A stretch of DNA of 64,000 nucleotides from the NCBI GenBank assembly GCA_019925795.1, contig CM034300.1, positions 54,666,873-54,730,872 on the forward strand, read 5' to 3'. Shown one piece after another: positions 19,700 to 31,144 of this stretch. The notes under the pieces were generated by a model, which did not search any database, was not told the origin of the DNA, and was given only the letters and a program-made list of their open reading frames with translations. Every line of letters begins with the position of its first letter. Positions within the stretch are counted from its first letter, which is position 1. Position numbers and translations under genes: made by a program. Source of the DNA: Dendrobium chrysotoxum. Lineage: Eukaryota; Streptophyta; Magnoliopsida; Asparagales; Orchidaceae.

Positions 19700-20880
19700 G
19701 AGAGAGCAGTTCCTCCTTTTCCACTTATTTTTAAAAAATCTTCACAAACTTCCTGAATACATTCGGGTTCATGCACAATATCACCATTCAAATCTTTTAT
19801 TTAATGAATCAAGTTCCCATTCTTTCTAGCATTAGTTATGAAAGAACCTAAAGTTATTGTCTCCTTCTTCCAACCATTGTATTTTAGACTGCTGCCTCCA
19901 TCAAGTCGAAAGTCTTGCAAGAGTCACATTTAGCTTATGAACTTTCTTTCTCAAAACGACCAACTTCTTCAGACTAAGACCTTGGAAAATCGCCTCCTCT
20001 GGTAAACATAAAATATCATCTTGCAGTTCAGCCTTCAACTTGTTTAAATCTTTAAGTCACTTTTTACTCCAAAAATAAAGACTTTTGAGAGTTCTGGAAA
20101 CTTTCCTTTGGAGGATATCTGAAGCATTACCGAAGTCATTCTTCTCCCAAGCTTTTTTAGACTTCTGGAAACATACAGTATTGTTGAAAGAATGAGAAGA
20201 ATAGGACAATAGTCCGAAGCAACTCTAGGCAGATGTTTAATAACTGCAAAAGGAATATGACATAGTGCTTTGGAATTTAGACATACTCTATCAAGTCTCT
20301 CCCAGATCTGAGCAAGACCTTCTTTGTTATTACACAATGTATATTTAGGTCCAATAGACCCAATGTCATGAAAGTCATTTCTACTAAAAAAATCCTTCAT
20401 TTCTTATGGCCCCCGGGAGAATATAAACCTTTTACCACCTTTTTTTCATTTTTAGAAAGAATATAATTAAAATCACCAGCTATAATACACTGTCTCCCAT
20501 CAGTAGAGTAATCTTCTAACATCTCCCACAATTTCCTCCTTTCAAGCACATCCTTATTTCCATTGACTATCAAAATAGTCAAGGTAACTCCATTCGGATC
20601 TCTTAAGTTATCAGTAATACACTGACTAGAAGAATTAAGAATAGTAAAAGAAGAGATACTACTTTTCCACAAAGCAAGAATACCACTAGACGTTCCATTA
20701 GCATCAAAATGAAAAAAATCTCATTCGCTTCCAATGATTCTATTAACTTCAATTCTACTCATAGAATCTAATTTAGTTTCCACTAAACCCACAAAAACAC
20801 ACCATTGTCATTAACCACACTTCTCAAGTAATGGGAAGCTTCTTTTTTCTTGGCTCCCTTATAATTCAAAAAGAGCAAAG
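19700..20880 (-). pseudogene. LINE A apurinic-type endonuclease domain
   Basis: The minus strand starts near 20889 and includes SSGILALWKSS, a LTILIVNGNKDV strand, IIAGDFNYILSKNEKK with the conserved GDFN block, and RLDRVCLNSKALCHIPFAV followed by RVASDYCPILL (the S-D-H box has Tyr-Cys in place of His). This domain nicks genomic DNA to prime reverse transcription. A stop after PGGHKK and the lost His in the last motif mean it is inactive. Confidence 0.8.
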
Positions 20881-20959
20881 AAGACATTTAAGAAATTAAT
20901 GGGGATAGGCCCCCAACGCCTTCAACACCTTCAAGCTTTCCTACCTTTAAGAGTACTCT

Positions 20960-22960
20960 TTAGAGGTCAAGACTTCTTAACATCCTTTTTTAGATGGGCA
21001 GAAATTAAAGATGAACCATTCTTAGAAGTGGTAGTACCAATCTTCCTAGACAGATCATCAACAAAATTATTACAAACAGAAAGAATTTTAGAACCTGGAA
21101 TTGATATCTTCGATTCATTTGGAACATCTTCAACATTCTCATCTTTAACAAGAGAAGAATGCTCTTCACCACAAGTCTTCTCATCAATAACTTCAGGCAG
21201 AATACCAGAATTAACATCAATTTCATCAGTTGCAGCACTAGCAGCTACTACTGCCGGAACATATTCACCTTCTTCAAAAGGAATAGGATTAACAACATGT
21301 CCAAATTTTGCATTTGAACCCACTAGCACTTGCATTGACTCCTTTTTACCATGATCATCTAACACCCCAACATTCTCTACAACAACTCTCAGGAAATTTT
21401 CTTCCATCTTCTCATTAACAACCATAACAGAATTTGGCTTATCAACTATGACATTCTCCAGAACAGAAAATGGTATGTCACTATATAAGCCTTTACCATT
21501 TACTTTTGACTTTTCCACATTCTTCACACCAGATGGAGCAACATAAGCCTTGGATTTATTAAAAAAATTTGATTTTTTCCTACTGTAATTAACATGAATC
21601 CAAGGGTCGTATACATCAGCCTCTTTATTAACATCCTTATGAACATCTTTAGCTGAATCAAAGACAAATTTGTAACTTCCATCACCATTAATCTAATTCG
21701 CATTGTTAGGTAGTCAGAGAGTTTAGCAATTTTCCCAGTATCTGATGATTCAGGCTTCCTTTGATTATCTACTAAACCATAAACTTGTGAATTATAATCA
21801 AGTTTATCGCATCTAAAGCACAATGATGAAATCTTTTCATATTAGACTTTTTGGTAAAATCGTGCGGAGCTTCCTTCAACCCATACGCCCTGAGGTCACT
21901 GTTCATCAAAATTAATTTGAACACAAATTCTGGCAAACTCCCTTCTACCCCAATTAAACATATTGCCATCCAAATACAATGGTGTACCAATCTTTGATGC
22001 AATTTTAGCAATATTCATCTCATCCCAACATAATACGGGTAGATGTGGCAACTGAATCCACATAGGAGAAAATAGATTTTTGATTGATGAAATAGAAAAC
22101 TTTGGAGCCCATTCTTCCATGCCAATGATATGGCCCCCTACAAACCATGGTCCCCCACTCAACACTGCTTCCTTGACATCAGTAGAATGAAATGAACATA
22201 AAATCCATTCCAACCCCAAGTTAGTAAGATGAAAAGCTCCTAAATGACTCCATTGTCTATGCAATTCAGTGCTTATGACAAAATAAGGGACTGATTTACA
22301 AAAGACCTTGATAACAATTGAATTGCGAAGCCTGTGAATATTAGATTTCTCATTATCAAGCTGAAGCTTGACCGCAACTCCATCTTCAGTCATCTCAACA
22401 TCATCTAGAGGATTAAGAATCCTAATATTTGGTGATTCCCTCTAGACATTACCAACCACACTAGGCTTAATCGAATCAATCTTATTACCAACATTATCTT
22501 TATTAAAAGCAAGCGTAATATCCACACCCGATGACACAGGAACATCATTATCTTTAATAGAGTTTGAATTCACCTTACCATCATCATAAAGAATCGAGGA
22601 AGAAACAACTTGAGCAAATGACGGAGGATTGGCAGCTTCAAGAACATTATCAAAAAATTTCAAAAATCTATTGACACGCAGTTTTAACCCAGAAGAAGAA
22701 GATGCTTCAAAATCATTCTTCTCATTTAGAACATCTTTAATAACAAAATTGGAAGGAGGGAAATCCATCAGGCCTTTTCCTTTACCAGTGTAGTCTTCAA
22801 TCTTTTAAAAACCAGAAGAATTAGTCTCATCGAGATGTTCTCTGATGATCAAAGGAGTTCCCCACGAACATCTGCGCTCCAAATTTTGAGAAGAGGAAGG
22901 GTTGGTCACCGGTGAAAGCCGCTGATCGTCCCCCGCCATAACTGAAAAAGATGGGAAATT
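20960..22960 (-). pseudogene. LINE A ORF1 (DUF4283-like nucleic-acid-binding protein)
   Basis: From about 22940 on the minus strand the frame gives an N-terminal disordered part (MAGDDQRLSPVTNPSSSQN), then after stops the conserved DUF4283-like core VFCKSVPYFVISTELHRQWS, WILCSFHSTDVKEAVLSGGP, GPWFVGGHIIGMEEWAPKF, and IQLPHLPVLCWDEMNIAKIA. A zinc knuckle follows but reads CFRCDKLDYNSQVY, with the His and last Cys replaced. A long Ser/Asp/Glu-rich C-terminal frame runs 21527-20967. The protein would coat LINE RNA; stops at about 22800, 22443 and 21895 break it. Confidence 0.8.
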
Positions 22961-22971
22961 CAAAATCTCAC

Positions 22972-23041
22972 GGGATTTTCTCTCACTAGAAATAGGATTT
23001 TCTCTCACTAGAAATAGGATTTTCTCTCACTAGAAATGGGA
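22972..23041 (-). repeat. three tandem 22-bp repeats at the 5' end of LINE A
   Basis: The unit GATTTTCTCTCACTAGAAAT recurs three times in register, with a shorter fourth fragment near 23042-23055. Its place directly upstream of the ORF1 start suggests a 5' UTR promoter-repeat arrangement, as seen in some LINEs. Confidence 0.8.
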
Positions 23042-23279
23042 TCACTAGAAATAGATTGAATGCTTGGGGAAATTATGCGCCTTCCACCTTCAAAAGAAAA
23101 TTATGTGCTACAAGAAGTTCATTCTAGCATATGCTGAGAACACTTGGGAGGAAGAGCATTATCTCTTAAAATCATGAAATAAGGATTATATTGGCCCACA
23201 ATGAAATAAGATACACTATAGTTCATAAAAAAGTGCAATAACTTTCAATTTCATTCCAATATCACTCATTCACCAGCCA

Positions 23280-24190
23280 TAGAACTTTCATCATTCCAAT
23301 ATCCCTGGCCTTTCGCCTAGTGGTGTATTGATATTATGGGACTTTCTTATATAGCTACTGGATAACAAAAATTTATTATACTAGCTATGGACTACCTAAC
23401 CAAATGGGTAGAAAATGAAACTTTGGCAAAAATTACAGAAGCAAATGCCAAACAATTTGTATGAAAAAAATATAATATATCATTTTGGCATTCCAATAAA
23501 AATCATCACTGTAATGGAACCTAATTCACTAGAAAGATCTTCACAAAATTTTAGAAGGACCCTCATATACAACTGGTGCACATAGCTATATCTCATCCTC
23601 AAGTAAATGGGTAGACAGAGGTTACTAATCGGACTATACTTAAAGGGTTGAAAATGCACCATGGGAAGGCTAAGGGCAGTGGGTTGATAAGCTCCCAAAT
23701 ATTATTTGGGCCTACCGCACTACTGTAATAACTCCAATAGGGGAAACCCCATATAACCTTTATTTTGGCAAAGAAGTAGTTATCTCTGTCGATATAAGAG
23801 TTCTAAGCCTTAGAGTTCAAAATTTTGATTTCAATAAAATGATGAGAAGCTCCAAAATAATTTAGATTTTCTTCTAGAAGTGAGAGATATGGTTCTACAT
23901 AAAATTGCTTCTTACCATTATAGAATAACTCACTATTACAACTAGAGAGTGAAACCTCAATGTATCTCAATCGGAGATTTAGTTTTATGCAGCCTAGAGG
24001 TGGCAGGGAAAGGACCTCAATGCAATAAACTTTCTCCTTTATGGGAGGGCCCTTATATGGTGTCAGCCATGGTTAAGCTCGAAACATTCAAGCTAAAGGA
24101 TGCTGATGAAAAAATGCTACCTTGAACCTATAATATTTAGAATCTATGTAAATATTATCAGTATTTATTGTTAAAACTATTTTTTGATTT
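23280..24190 (+). pseudogene. Ty3/gypsy integrase fragment
   Basis: Plus-strand frames, with shifts, give CIDIMGLSYIATG, ILAMDYLTKWVENETLAKI, ISHPQVNG, TNRTILKGLKMHHGKAKGSG, and near the end GPLYGVSHG and LEPIIFRIYVNIIS. These are the integrase core of a plant gypsy element, with catalytic Asp residues in the DIMG and MDYLTKW region, and the C-terminal end of the polyprotein. Several stops are present. It is on the opposite strand from most elements in this window and has no associated RT here. The nearest downstream LTR (24478) is copia-type and unrelated. Confidence 0.8.
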
Positions 24191-24477
24191 GACTATTATG
24201 CAGGTATCATATTTCTAAGAGATATTATTATATTATCTTCTCTAAATTAGTAAGACTTTATTTGATCATTATTATCATTATCTTCTTCTCCCAACATGGC
24301 CACAATAGTGGTCCTAAATGAAATATAAATTCAACATTAATTTAAGAAATACACAATATTCATTATATCTCAATCAAAAGATGATCAAACCCAAGGGGAT
24401 TCGATCCAACCTCTTCCACACAGGTTAATGTCATCAAGCAATGTTGCGACTATTAAGCATTGTGCAAATTTGGAGAT
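24191..24477 (+). other. short unassigned block ending in a probable polypurine tract
   Basis: AT-rich and without coding signal. The last bases (AATTTGGAGAT, 24468-24477) resemble the polypurine tract that precedes a copia 3' LTR. This suggests that the following LTR is the 3' LTR of a copia element whose interior is lost. Confidence 0.4.
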
Positions 24478-24879
24478 TGTTGAGCATTGTGTAAAACTAT
24501 TTATTCAAGTGTGTGGTGATATGAGCTGTTTTGATGATTACAAAAACTTATTGTTTGTTTATTATTTCTCCTAACAAATATTAAAAATTTTTCTTTGTGT
24601 GTACTAACATGCCTTTTCAGGAATTCACACTCCAAACTATTGAAGACTTGAAGTTTATTTGTTAGATTTTATTGTAAGTGAAGTCTGTAATTTTTACTTT
24701 TCTTGAGTCTGAGAAAGTGTGAATGTAAGTTGGATAACTGTGCACACACACACTGGGGGAGTGAGGCAAATATTTTTTTTAAAGCTCATCATACAGTACG
24801 ATGTATTTTCGTACGAGATGATCTGTGTTATTTGTCCTCTAAAATGAACTTGCCTGGTTGAAAATTTTTCTAAGAACTA

Positions 24880-25330
24880 TTCGTACAGTACGAAATTGAC
24901 TTCGTACAGAAGGTTGTGAGGTACGAATGACTCTGTTCCAGGTTCGTACGGGATGAACCATTCAATTTTTTGAACTGTTCGTACAGTACGAAATTGACTT
25001 AGTACATAAGGTTGTGAGGTATAAACGGCTCTGTTCTAGATTCGTATTGGATCGTACAGGATGAACCGTTTAATTTTTGAACTGTTTGTACAGTACGAAC
25101 ATGACTTCATACAGAAGGTTGTGAGGTATGAATAGCTCTGTTCTAGGTTCGTACTGGATCGTACGGGATGAACAGTTCAATTTTTTGAACTATTCGTACA
25201 GTACGAAATTGTTTTGTATACCATTTTCCAGAGTATGAAATCTAGGTCCTATAGGTTCGTACATAAGCATACCGAATGAACATTTCATCTTTTGAATTAT
25301 TCGTACGGGATGATTTATGATCGTAGTGGA
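24880..25330 (+). repeat. minisatellite of GTAC-rich units in copia U3
   Basis: Units begin with CGTACAGTACGAAATTGACT and are spaced at 24882, 24980, about 25087 and 25195 (98-108 bases, about 3.5 copies). Each unit carries GTACGGGATGAAC or GTACTGGATCGTACGGGATG-type blocks. TTCGTAC and its reverse complement GTACGAA recur in every unit. It lies 60-500 bases upstream of the TATA box, the right place for a U3 enhancer array. Confidence 0.85.
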
Positions 25331-25388
25331 CGATCAGATAGCATAAAACTTGAAATTTTTAGTTTTTGAAAAGTTTTTCTTCTTCTAT

Positions 25389-25397
25389 GTATATAAG
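25389..25397 (+). promoter_or_regulatory. TATA box of the copia LTR
   Basis: TATATAAGG, 59 bases after the minisatellite and before the repeat-rich R/U5-like part. It predicts transcription start near 25420. Confidence 0.6.
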
Positions 25398-26160
25398 GGT
25401 CCTAAAAACTGATTGTCAGAGAGTCTTCCACAAATTTCTCTTGAGTAGGCTTAAGGAGTGTGTTTGGGAGAGTGTATTGAGAGTGAAGAGTGAGAGATCT
25501 TGTGTAAGGAAATTATGAGGGGATTCACAAGGTTGTCCAATAAGTGAGGATCTCTTTCTAGTTCTTTGAAGTTCTTCCCAATCTTTATAGAAAGCTTTTT
25601 GAAGAGAATTGTCGAAGGACGATCGATTCTCTGCCGTCACCAAGGAGGATGAGAAAGGAGGAGTGTTACTCTTCCATCACTAAGAGGGTGAGAAAGGATG
25701 TGGGGTTCTCTACCATCACCAGGAGGGTGAAAAAGGAAGACGGTTCTCTGTCGCACCGGGTTGGTGGAAGAGAGTTTGTAAAGGCTTCTCCGCCTTGCTG
25801 TGGGAGCAAAAGGAGAGTCACTTGAGTATAGTGCAATACCTAGAGAAGGAGTCTCTAGGGAGTGGATGTAGGTCATGTTTGACCGAACCACTATAAATCT
25901 GGTATTTTCTATTCTTATCTATTTTATTTCCTGTATTGTTATTTTACGCACTTTATTTTTCTGTGGTTAAAAAAGTTTTAAATTCTTCACTGTTTGTACA
26001 GAACGAACTTAATCGTATAGTACAATTTTCATAAAATATTTTAGTTAAAAATCTTCCAAAATTCCAAGAGAATTCTTAAAAGTACCAATTCACCCCCCTC
26101 TTGGTTAGCATAGGGACATAATCAATAGGTCTAAAAACCTATGCACACTTTTAGCGACAA

Positions 26161-26743
26161 TACAACTTGGATAGGTTAACCATTCTAAGAGGATGACTCT
26201 CAATCTTGTCAAACTAGTTAACTTCATAAAATGAATTATAAAATTTTGGTGGACTTTATGTCTTTTTAACATACAAAGTTATGTAAGTGAGAAGCCTAGA
26301 TAGATTCTTATAATATCTCAAAAAGTTTTATTGAATATCCGAGGAGATATATTTCTTATGATTAAATGAATACATAAAAATCTCTAAGGAAAATAAAGGT
26401 AATAATAAAAATGCTACATAATAGAGAAATATTACACAATCTTGACATCATTATCATCGCTAGAAAAAACCTTCTTCAGTTCACTTTCAATGTCATCATC
26501 AACCAAATCTGGAGTAGAATCTTTCGAGGCTTAGCTAGGAGTTATCCCTTCAACTTCAATCCGAGTCTTATGATGAACCAGTTGAACAACATTTAGGAAA
26601 CTACGAGTAAAGCCTTCATCAAGACTCTAACGCTCCAGATCCTTTACTTCAACATCAAATAACTTTTCATAGGCCTCTTGAACATGACTTTGGATCTCTC
26701 GGTGATAAATTGAAGACTTCTTGAATTTTTCTATAGCCTTTAA
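26161..26743. other. unassigned AT-rich segment
   Basis: Lies between the copia LTR and the gag-like region. The part from 26411 onward is probably the 3' portion of the minus-strand gag remnant described next. No independent feature was recognised. Confidence 0.35.
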
Positions 26744-28400
26744 TTATATACCTTCAGTGTTAAATAAGGTTGTCTCCCATTTCTCAAGACAATCATATAA
26801 TTTCTTGTTCTGTTTTTCAAGAGATTCATTATCGGTCGGAAGAGCATTCTTCTCCAAAGTAAGGGTCTTTAAAGCTTCCTGATGTTGATTAATTTCTATG
26901 TGTGCCTCAATCAACCCATGACAGGAAAGATCAGCTTCCATATTTTGGAAAGAAAGAGAGGTGGATATCGTCGCCAATTCAACTTTGCACTCTGTTAGTT
27001 GTCTCTCCAAGGATGATGTTTAATCTTGACATCCAATCTTCACTTGTTTTCTCCTTGTAAATATTTAACTTTAACAAATTCAACATTCTAATCATCTAAT
27101 GTTGATTTCAATCTGGACTCCCAATTTGTTTATTGGATCAGCTCCAATAGAAATACAATTATGTTAAAAATTAAAAAGGAAAAGGGGAATAGAAGAAAAA
27201 GAGTTAAGCCACTTACAAGTTCATTGGCACGACATCACCCAACACATGCATACTTTAGCACATCCTCTAGGATGTGTATCTTCAAAGTTTGGATCCCACT
27301 ATCTAAATCAATAAAAATTGTATTGGTCATCGGGGGATGTATAACTTCCTTGCACTCATCACAATATCTTGGTATGATCATTGTATCATTTATCTTTCCT
27401 TTCTTCAAAGAGGAAGATCTAGTTTTTTTTTTATTGTTAGGAGGGAAATTCACTAATGTTTGAAAGCACTAGAAGTATATTTAATGAATCTTCTCAAATT
27501 TCATCAGCTGAATTATATGGTTGAGTAAAAAGGTCTACTTTAAAAGACACTCATTCGCCACACACCAACTAATGTAGCGTAACTCTTGTTGGACGCTCTC
27601 AGTATCAGGAAAGTTTAAAATTCTTAATATATCTCCCTCTCCTATGTTAAGAGAACTTGGCATCTCTTTCAACCTATTTCATTTTTCAGGAAGGCCCCAC
27701 TCATTTTTCACAAGAAGAATGAATTATACAAGTTCTTCGAAGAATCCCTTGTTATAAAACCTAATAATTACTTATTAGCCCGATAGGAAACTTAGTCATG
27801 AGAGTCACTAGTAAATTTGCACATTTTTTATAAATACTCTACAATTAATATCGCTCCACGTTCCCTAAAAAAGACTATCAAGCCCATAATGATTGTTATT
27901 GCTCTACAAAAAAATTTGGGTAAGGCAACACCACATGCCTTAAAAATGTCAAGCAACTTAGGAACTGAAGGAAATCTCAATCCGTCATTTAGCGTCATCT
28001 CGTACACTGCTATAAATTTCGGTGGAGGAGCCTGTGCCTTATCAGACTTCTTTGGATTAATAATTAGCACATCATTTGATAAATAAATTTTTTTGCGAAT
28101 CTCCGCCAAGCCATCGTATGTGATGATAGATGCGACATCATTAAATTTTCTCCTATCACCATCCCGAGCTAAAGGAATAATTTTTGAAGCATCCGTTAAT
28201 CCGCCCCCTAAAGAAATACACAAAGGAATTAATTTCTGATGAATAAATGTCGTATTATATCAAAGCACTTGAAAGGGGAAAATCAAAATATTGTCACCTA
28301 ATACATTCTCTGAATTCTTGGAAAGATTTCTCCCAGATAATAAATTTGAGCTACTTTTTTTATTACTAGCATTAGAAGTATCTCCCATATTGATTTCAAA
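26744..28400 (-). pseudogene. gag-like protein of a 'putative gypsy type transposon' (Transposase_28 family)
   Basis: On the minus strand from about 28390 the first frame begins MGDTSNASNKKSSS; a later frame (28223-27828) contains NDGLRFPSVPKLLDIFKACG followed by VALPKFFCRAITIIMGLIVF, the LRFPLHPFV..LL..LGLAP.QL.PN-type block of that plant family. Farther on, 27010-26744 (QLTECKVELATISTSLSF, ALKTLTLEKNALPTDNESLE) is heptad-like and predicts a coiled coil. Stops break the region. These proteins are probably gag-like products of large gypsy elements; no RT or integrase is linked to this one. Confidence 0.65.
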
Positions 28401-28985
28401 CTTTTGGAAGAACCAATGATGCTTTGATCATCACAAAAGCCCTCCGAGCTACCAATCCAAGGAAGAACTAGCACAAGAGAGCAAACCTTTAATCACCACC
28501 AATGATTGCTTTGATTACCACCTAAAAATTTTCTGAGCTACCAATCCAATGGAGAGCTTGGATCGGCACTAGTGAAGAAGGTTTCGATCACCATTGACAA
28601 TCTTTGAGTTACCAATCAAAGAGAAAGACTTGAACCGACACAAGAGGTTGTGCTCTTCCCCCACCCCTCAAGGGGGCTAATTATAGGAGCAAGAAATGGG
28701 ACAACTTAAAAGACAATCCAAAATTTTTTTTATTATTTTTAAAGTAAAAAATATACAATAATAATATAAAAAAAGAAAATAATTAAAACATAAATATATA
28801 TTAAATATTTTCTTATGTTTTGGTAGATAATTGAAACATTTAACATTTAAAAAAAAATCTCTTTATAACATTAATATCATATATAAGAGGTTGCAAACAT
28901 TATATATTAATTAATATATTCCAACATGAATAATGATATGTAAATGTTATATAACATTATTCAACGGCCACAAGGTAATATTGAC
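28401..28985. other. leader of the gag-like element with a repeated motif, then AT-rich spacer
   Basis: Bases 28430-28640 contain three spaced copies of a GAGCTACCAATCCAA / GAGTTACCAATCAAA motif at roughly 85-95 base spacing, and probably represent a decayed LTR/leader. 28690-28985 is nearly pure AT-rich spacer without a feature. Confidence 0.45.
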
Positions 28986-29853
28986 TTTTTTTTAGGGGAA
29001 ACGCACGGTGGGGCCCACACGTTTCATGAAAAAAGTGATTATATGGTCCTTAAAGGGAACTCAAACTCAATACTGCTCAGAAGAGCTACAAAAATTAAAA
29101 GCAAAAAAACCTAAGAGCTTGAGTTCCCTACTAAGAAAAAATATAAAAAGTCCTAGGTATATTCTACGGTGCATAAGAGAGAGCACCCAAAAAAGGAAAG
29201 AGCTACAAAAAATTGCAAACAGCTCCAGCATCCCCATTAATAACTCATCACCTCGATCATCTGCACTAAGTACATTCTGCACGAAGGAATAATAAATAGA
29301 AACACAAAAATAATGAATATAATAGTATAGATTAGGATGAAAACACCAATAAGAATACCAATAACCACCAACAAGTAAGCAACCTGAGCCAAGGAGATAC
29401 CACCACCTAAGACACCAACTTAGAGCCATGTAATAAAGCATAAGACTCAAATCACTAGACCTCTGGGAACACCAACCATCCAGCTCAAAAGAAACCCATA
29501 AAAATAGACCTTGAAAAAATCCACCATCCAAAACCAAATGCAAATGAGCAGATGGGCTAGAACAGTAAGCACCCAGGAACAATTGAAACAACCCCTTCTG
29601 AGAGAACTCATAGGACCAGTACATCAACATCCAATAAGCCTCAAAATGCCAAACCACACGCCCATAACATGGCAGTAAAAGGAGATAGACCCAGATAGAA
29701 AATTCACAAGCAAGAACGAAACAATCAGAAGGAGAATCTAGGGGAAAGGCATAGCCCAGCCACCCATGAAAGCACCCATCCAGACAACAGAGAAGGGAAA
29801 ACTGCGGATAATACTACCAGACAACCAGACAAAAACCAACAACCACAGTAACA

Positions 29854-30554
29854 TTAAGAAATAACATAAGGTAAACCAATCTTATCCAATCTTAAAAGGC
29901 CTTTCACATGAAGAGGAAGATTAGATACCCGAAAATCCTCCATAGAATCCAATCCATAGCCCCACCTAGCAATGGAATGAGCACAGGCATTGCCCTCCAC
30001 ATGAATAACAGAAAAAGAGCAATTTAAAAGGCTCAACAAATTCTTAATGTCCTGCCTCATGTAAAATAATGCAGAAGAACAGACAGTATCATCCCTCAAG
30101 GTAAAAGACTGATAGCAGTAAGTAGAACCAACCTCAACCATAATATTGATGTAATCAAGAGAGAAACACAGTCTTAAACCATAAAGAATAGCATAGGTGG
30201 TAGAAAAATGACATCACAATTATCAAGAGGACCAGCAAAACCCAAAATGCAGTTACCGTTAGAGTCTCTGATGACACCACCATAGCCCGGAATATAGTTG
30301 ATGCTAACAACATCCATATTTAACTTAAGGAAGTTAACAGAAGGCTTCATCCAGAAGATACTCCTGGGAAATATATGAATACTATCCACTTCCAGCTTAA
30401 TTCCAAGATCAACCACAGAAGGAAAATAGTTTTTGAAATTCTTAACAGAAAGTAACTTAGCAGAGTAAAGAGCCATAATCTTATCTTTAATATTTTGAAT
30501 AATTCTATGATGATTCATATCCACACAATTGAAATGAGAATTATTCCTATCCAA
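29854..30554 (-). pseudogene. LINE B RNase H (RVT_3) domain
   Basis: The minus strand reads NFLKLNMDVVSINYIPGYGG, then GVIRDSNGNCILGFAGPLDN with the first acidic residue, and after a frameshift near 30160 VEVGSTYCYQSFTLRDD and VIHVEGNACAHSIARWGYGL (the H-x-x-R/G-N-x-x-A-H block). It matches the plant LINE RNase H found C-terminal to zf-RVT. The break near 30160 splits it into two frames, so the domain is not intact. Confidence 0.85.
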
Positions 30555-30617
30555 CCATAAATACCAAAGGATAAGGGAAGGAATAACATTCCTGATATGA
30601 CCTTTAGAATTAACAAA

Positions 30618-30998
30618 CTAATAGTTAAGAAAAGAATTAATAAAGACATTAGCATTAAAACAATTTAAGTGAAAAATATCTTCAAAATGAGTCCAGGCTT
30701 TGACAGCAAATGGACCAGAGATAAAAACATGATTCATATTGTCCATATGGTAACAACATTGGCATATAGATGGAAGGAAAAAATCTCTTTTAATCAAATT
30801 ATCATCCATAGGGATAAACTTATGTAAAATTCTCCAAACAAAAATAAAAACCGTAGAAGGAATACTTTTATGCCATAACATCTGGAAAATCTTAGAAGCC
30901 TCTTTCTTAGATCTAAAGGAATGCCAAACATCCTTTAATCTAAAGTTACCATCTTTAGATAAAGCACAAAACTGAACTTCAAGAGAATTAGTGCTCAA
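30618..30998 (-). pseudogene. LINE B zf-RVT zinc-binding region
   Basis: The minus strand contains FRLKDVWHSFRSKKEASKIF, LWHKSIPSTVFIFVWRILHK and the pseudo-zinc block ICQCCYHMDNMNHVFISGPF. This is the typical zf-RVT segment between plant LINE RT and RNase H (Cys-x2-Cys then His). It is open across this span but not joined to its neighbours in frame. Confidence 0.8.
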
Positions 30999-31144
30999 AG
31001 GAATCTATAAAATTTGCTGAATAATAAAATTAGGAACAACATTAGAAAGTTTCTTAACATCCCAACCATTATTAGTGAAAAAATAATTAACCTTCATAGT
31101 AGCATTAGAGGAAGTATTAATAATAGAATCAATGGATTGGCCAC

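Larger units (their letters stand above)
18330..23045 (-). mobile_element. LINE A (L1-type), degenerate, 3'-truncated and split by a hAT element
   Basis: On the minus strand the order is 5' tandem repeats (22972-23041), ORF1 with a DUF4283-like region and a zinc-knuckle remnant (about 22950-20960), ORF2 endonuclease (about 20880-19700) and a partial reverse transcriptase (about 18900-18330). ORF2 is interrupted at 18932-19654 by a hAT insertion. The RT stops after block FMGFLEVFIRF near 18330, before the expected catalytic ADD box, so the 3' half is missing. Multiple stops confirm it is dead. Confidence 0.85.
24478..26160 (+). repeat. SIRE-like copia 3' LTR with internal minisatellites
   Basis: Starts TGTTGAGCATTGTG after the putative polypurine tract. 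It contains a 98-108 bp tandem repeat (24880-25330), a TATA box TATATAAG (25389-25397), a short tandem with CTCTGCCGTCACCAAGGAGG-like units (25628-25745), then TTGACCGAACCACTATAA and a terminal region with CACCCCCCTCTTGG. The downstream part mirrors the minus-strand LTRs at 43407, 50385 and 63687, so all are one superfamily of LTRs. The 3' boundary is inferred (ends ...AGCGACA near 26160). Confidence 0.75.

Noticed and set aside
20899..21354. 151-codon plus-strand frame
   Set aside because: It is the antisense of the LINE A ORF1 C-terminal coding frame (21527-20967).
24880..25330. Possible CRISPR-like repeat array
   Set aside because: Units are contiguous without unique spacers, vary in length and sit inside a plant LTR; it is a minisatellite.
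29067..29657. 196-codon minus-strand frame rich in Trp, Tyr and Cys
   Set aside because: It lies in the 3' UTR of LINE B and has odd composition. The paralogous 3' UTR in LINE C has no comparable frame.
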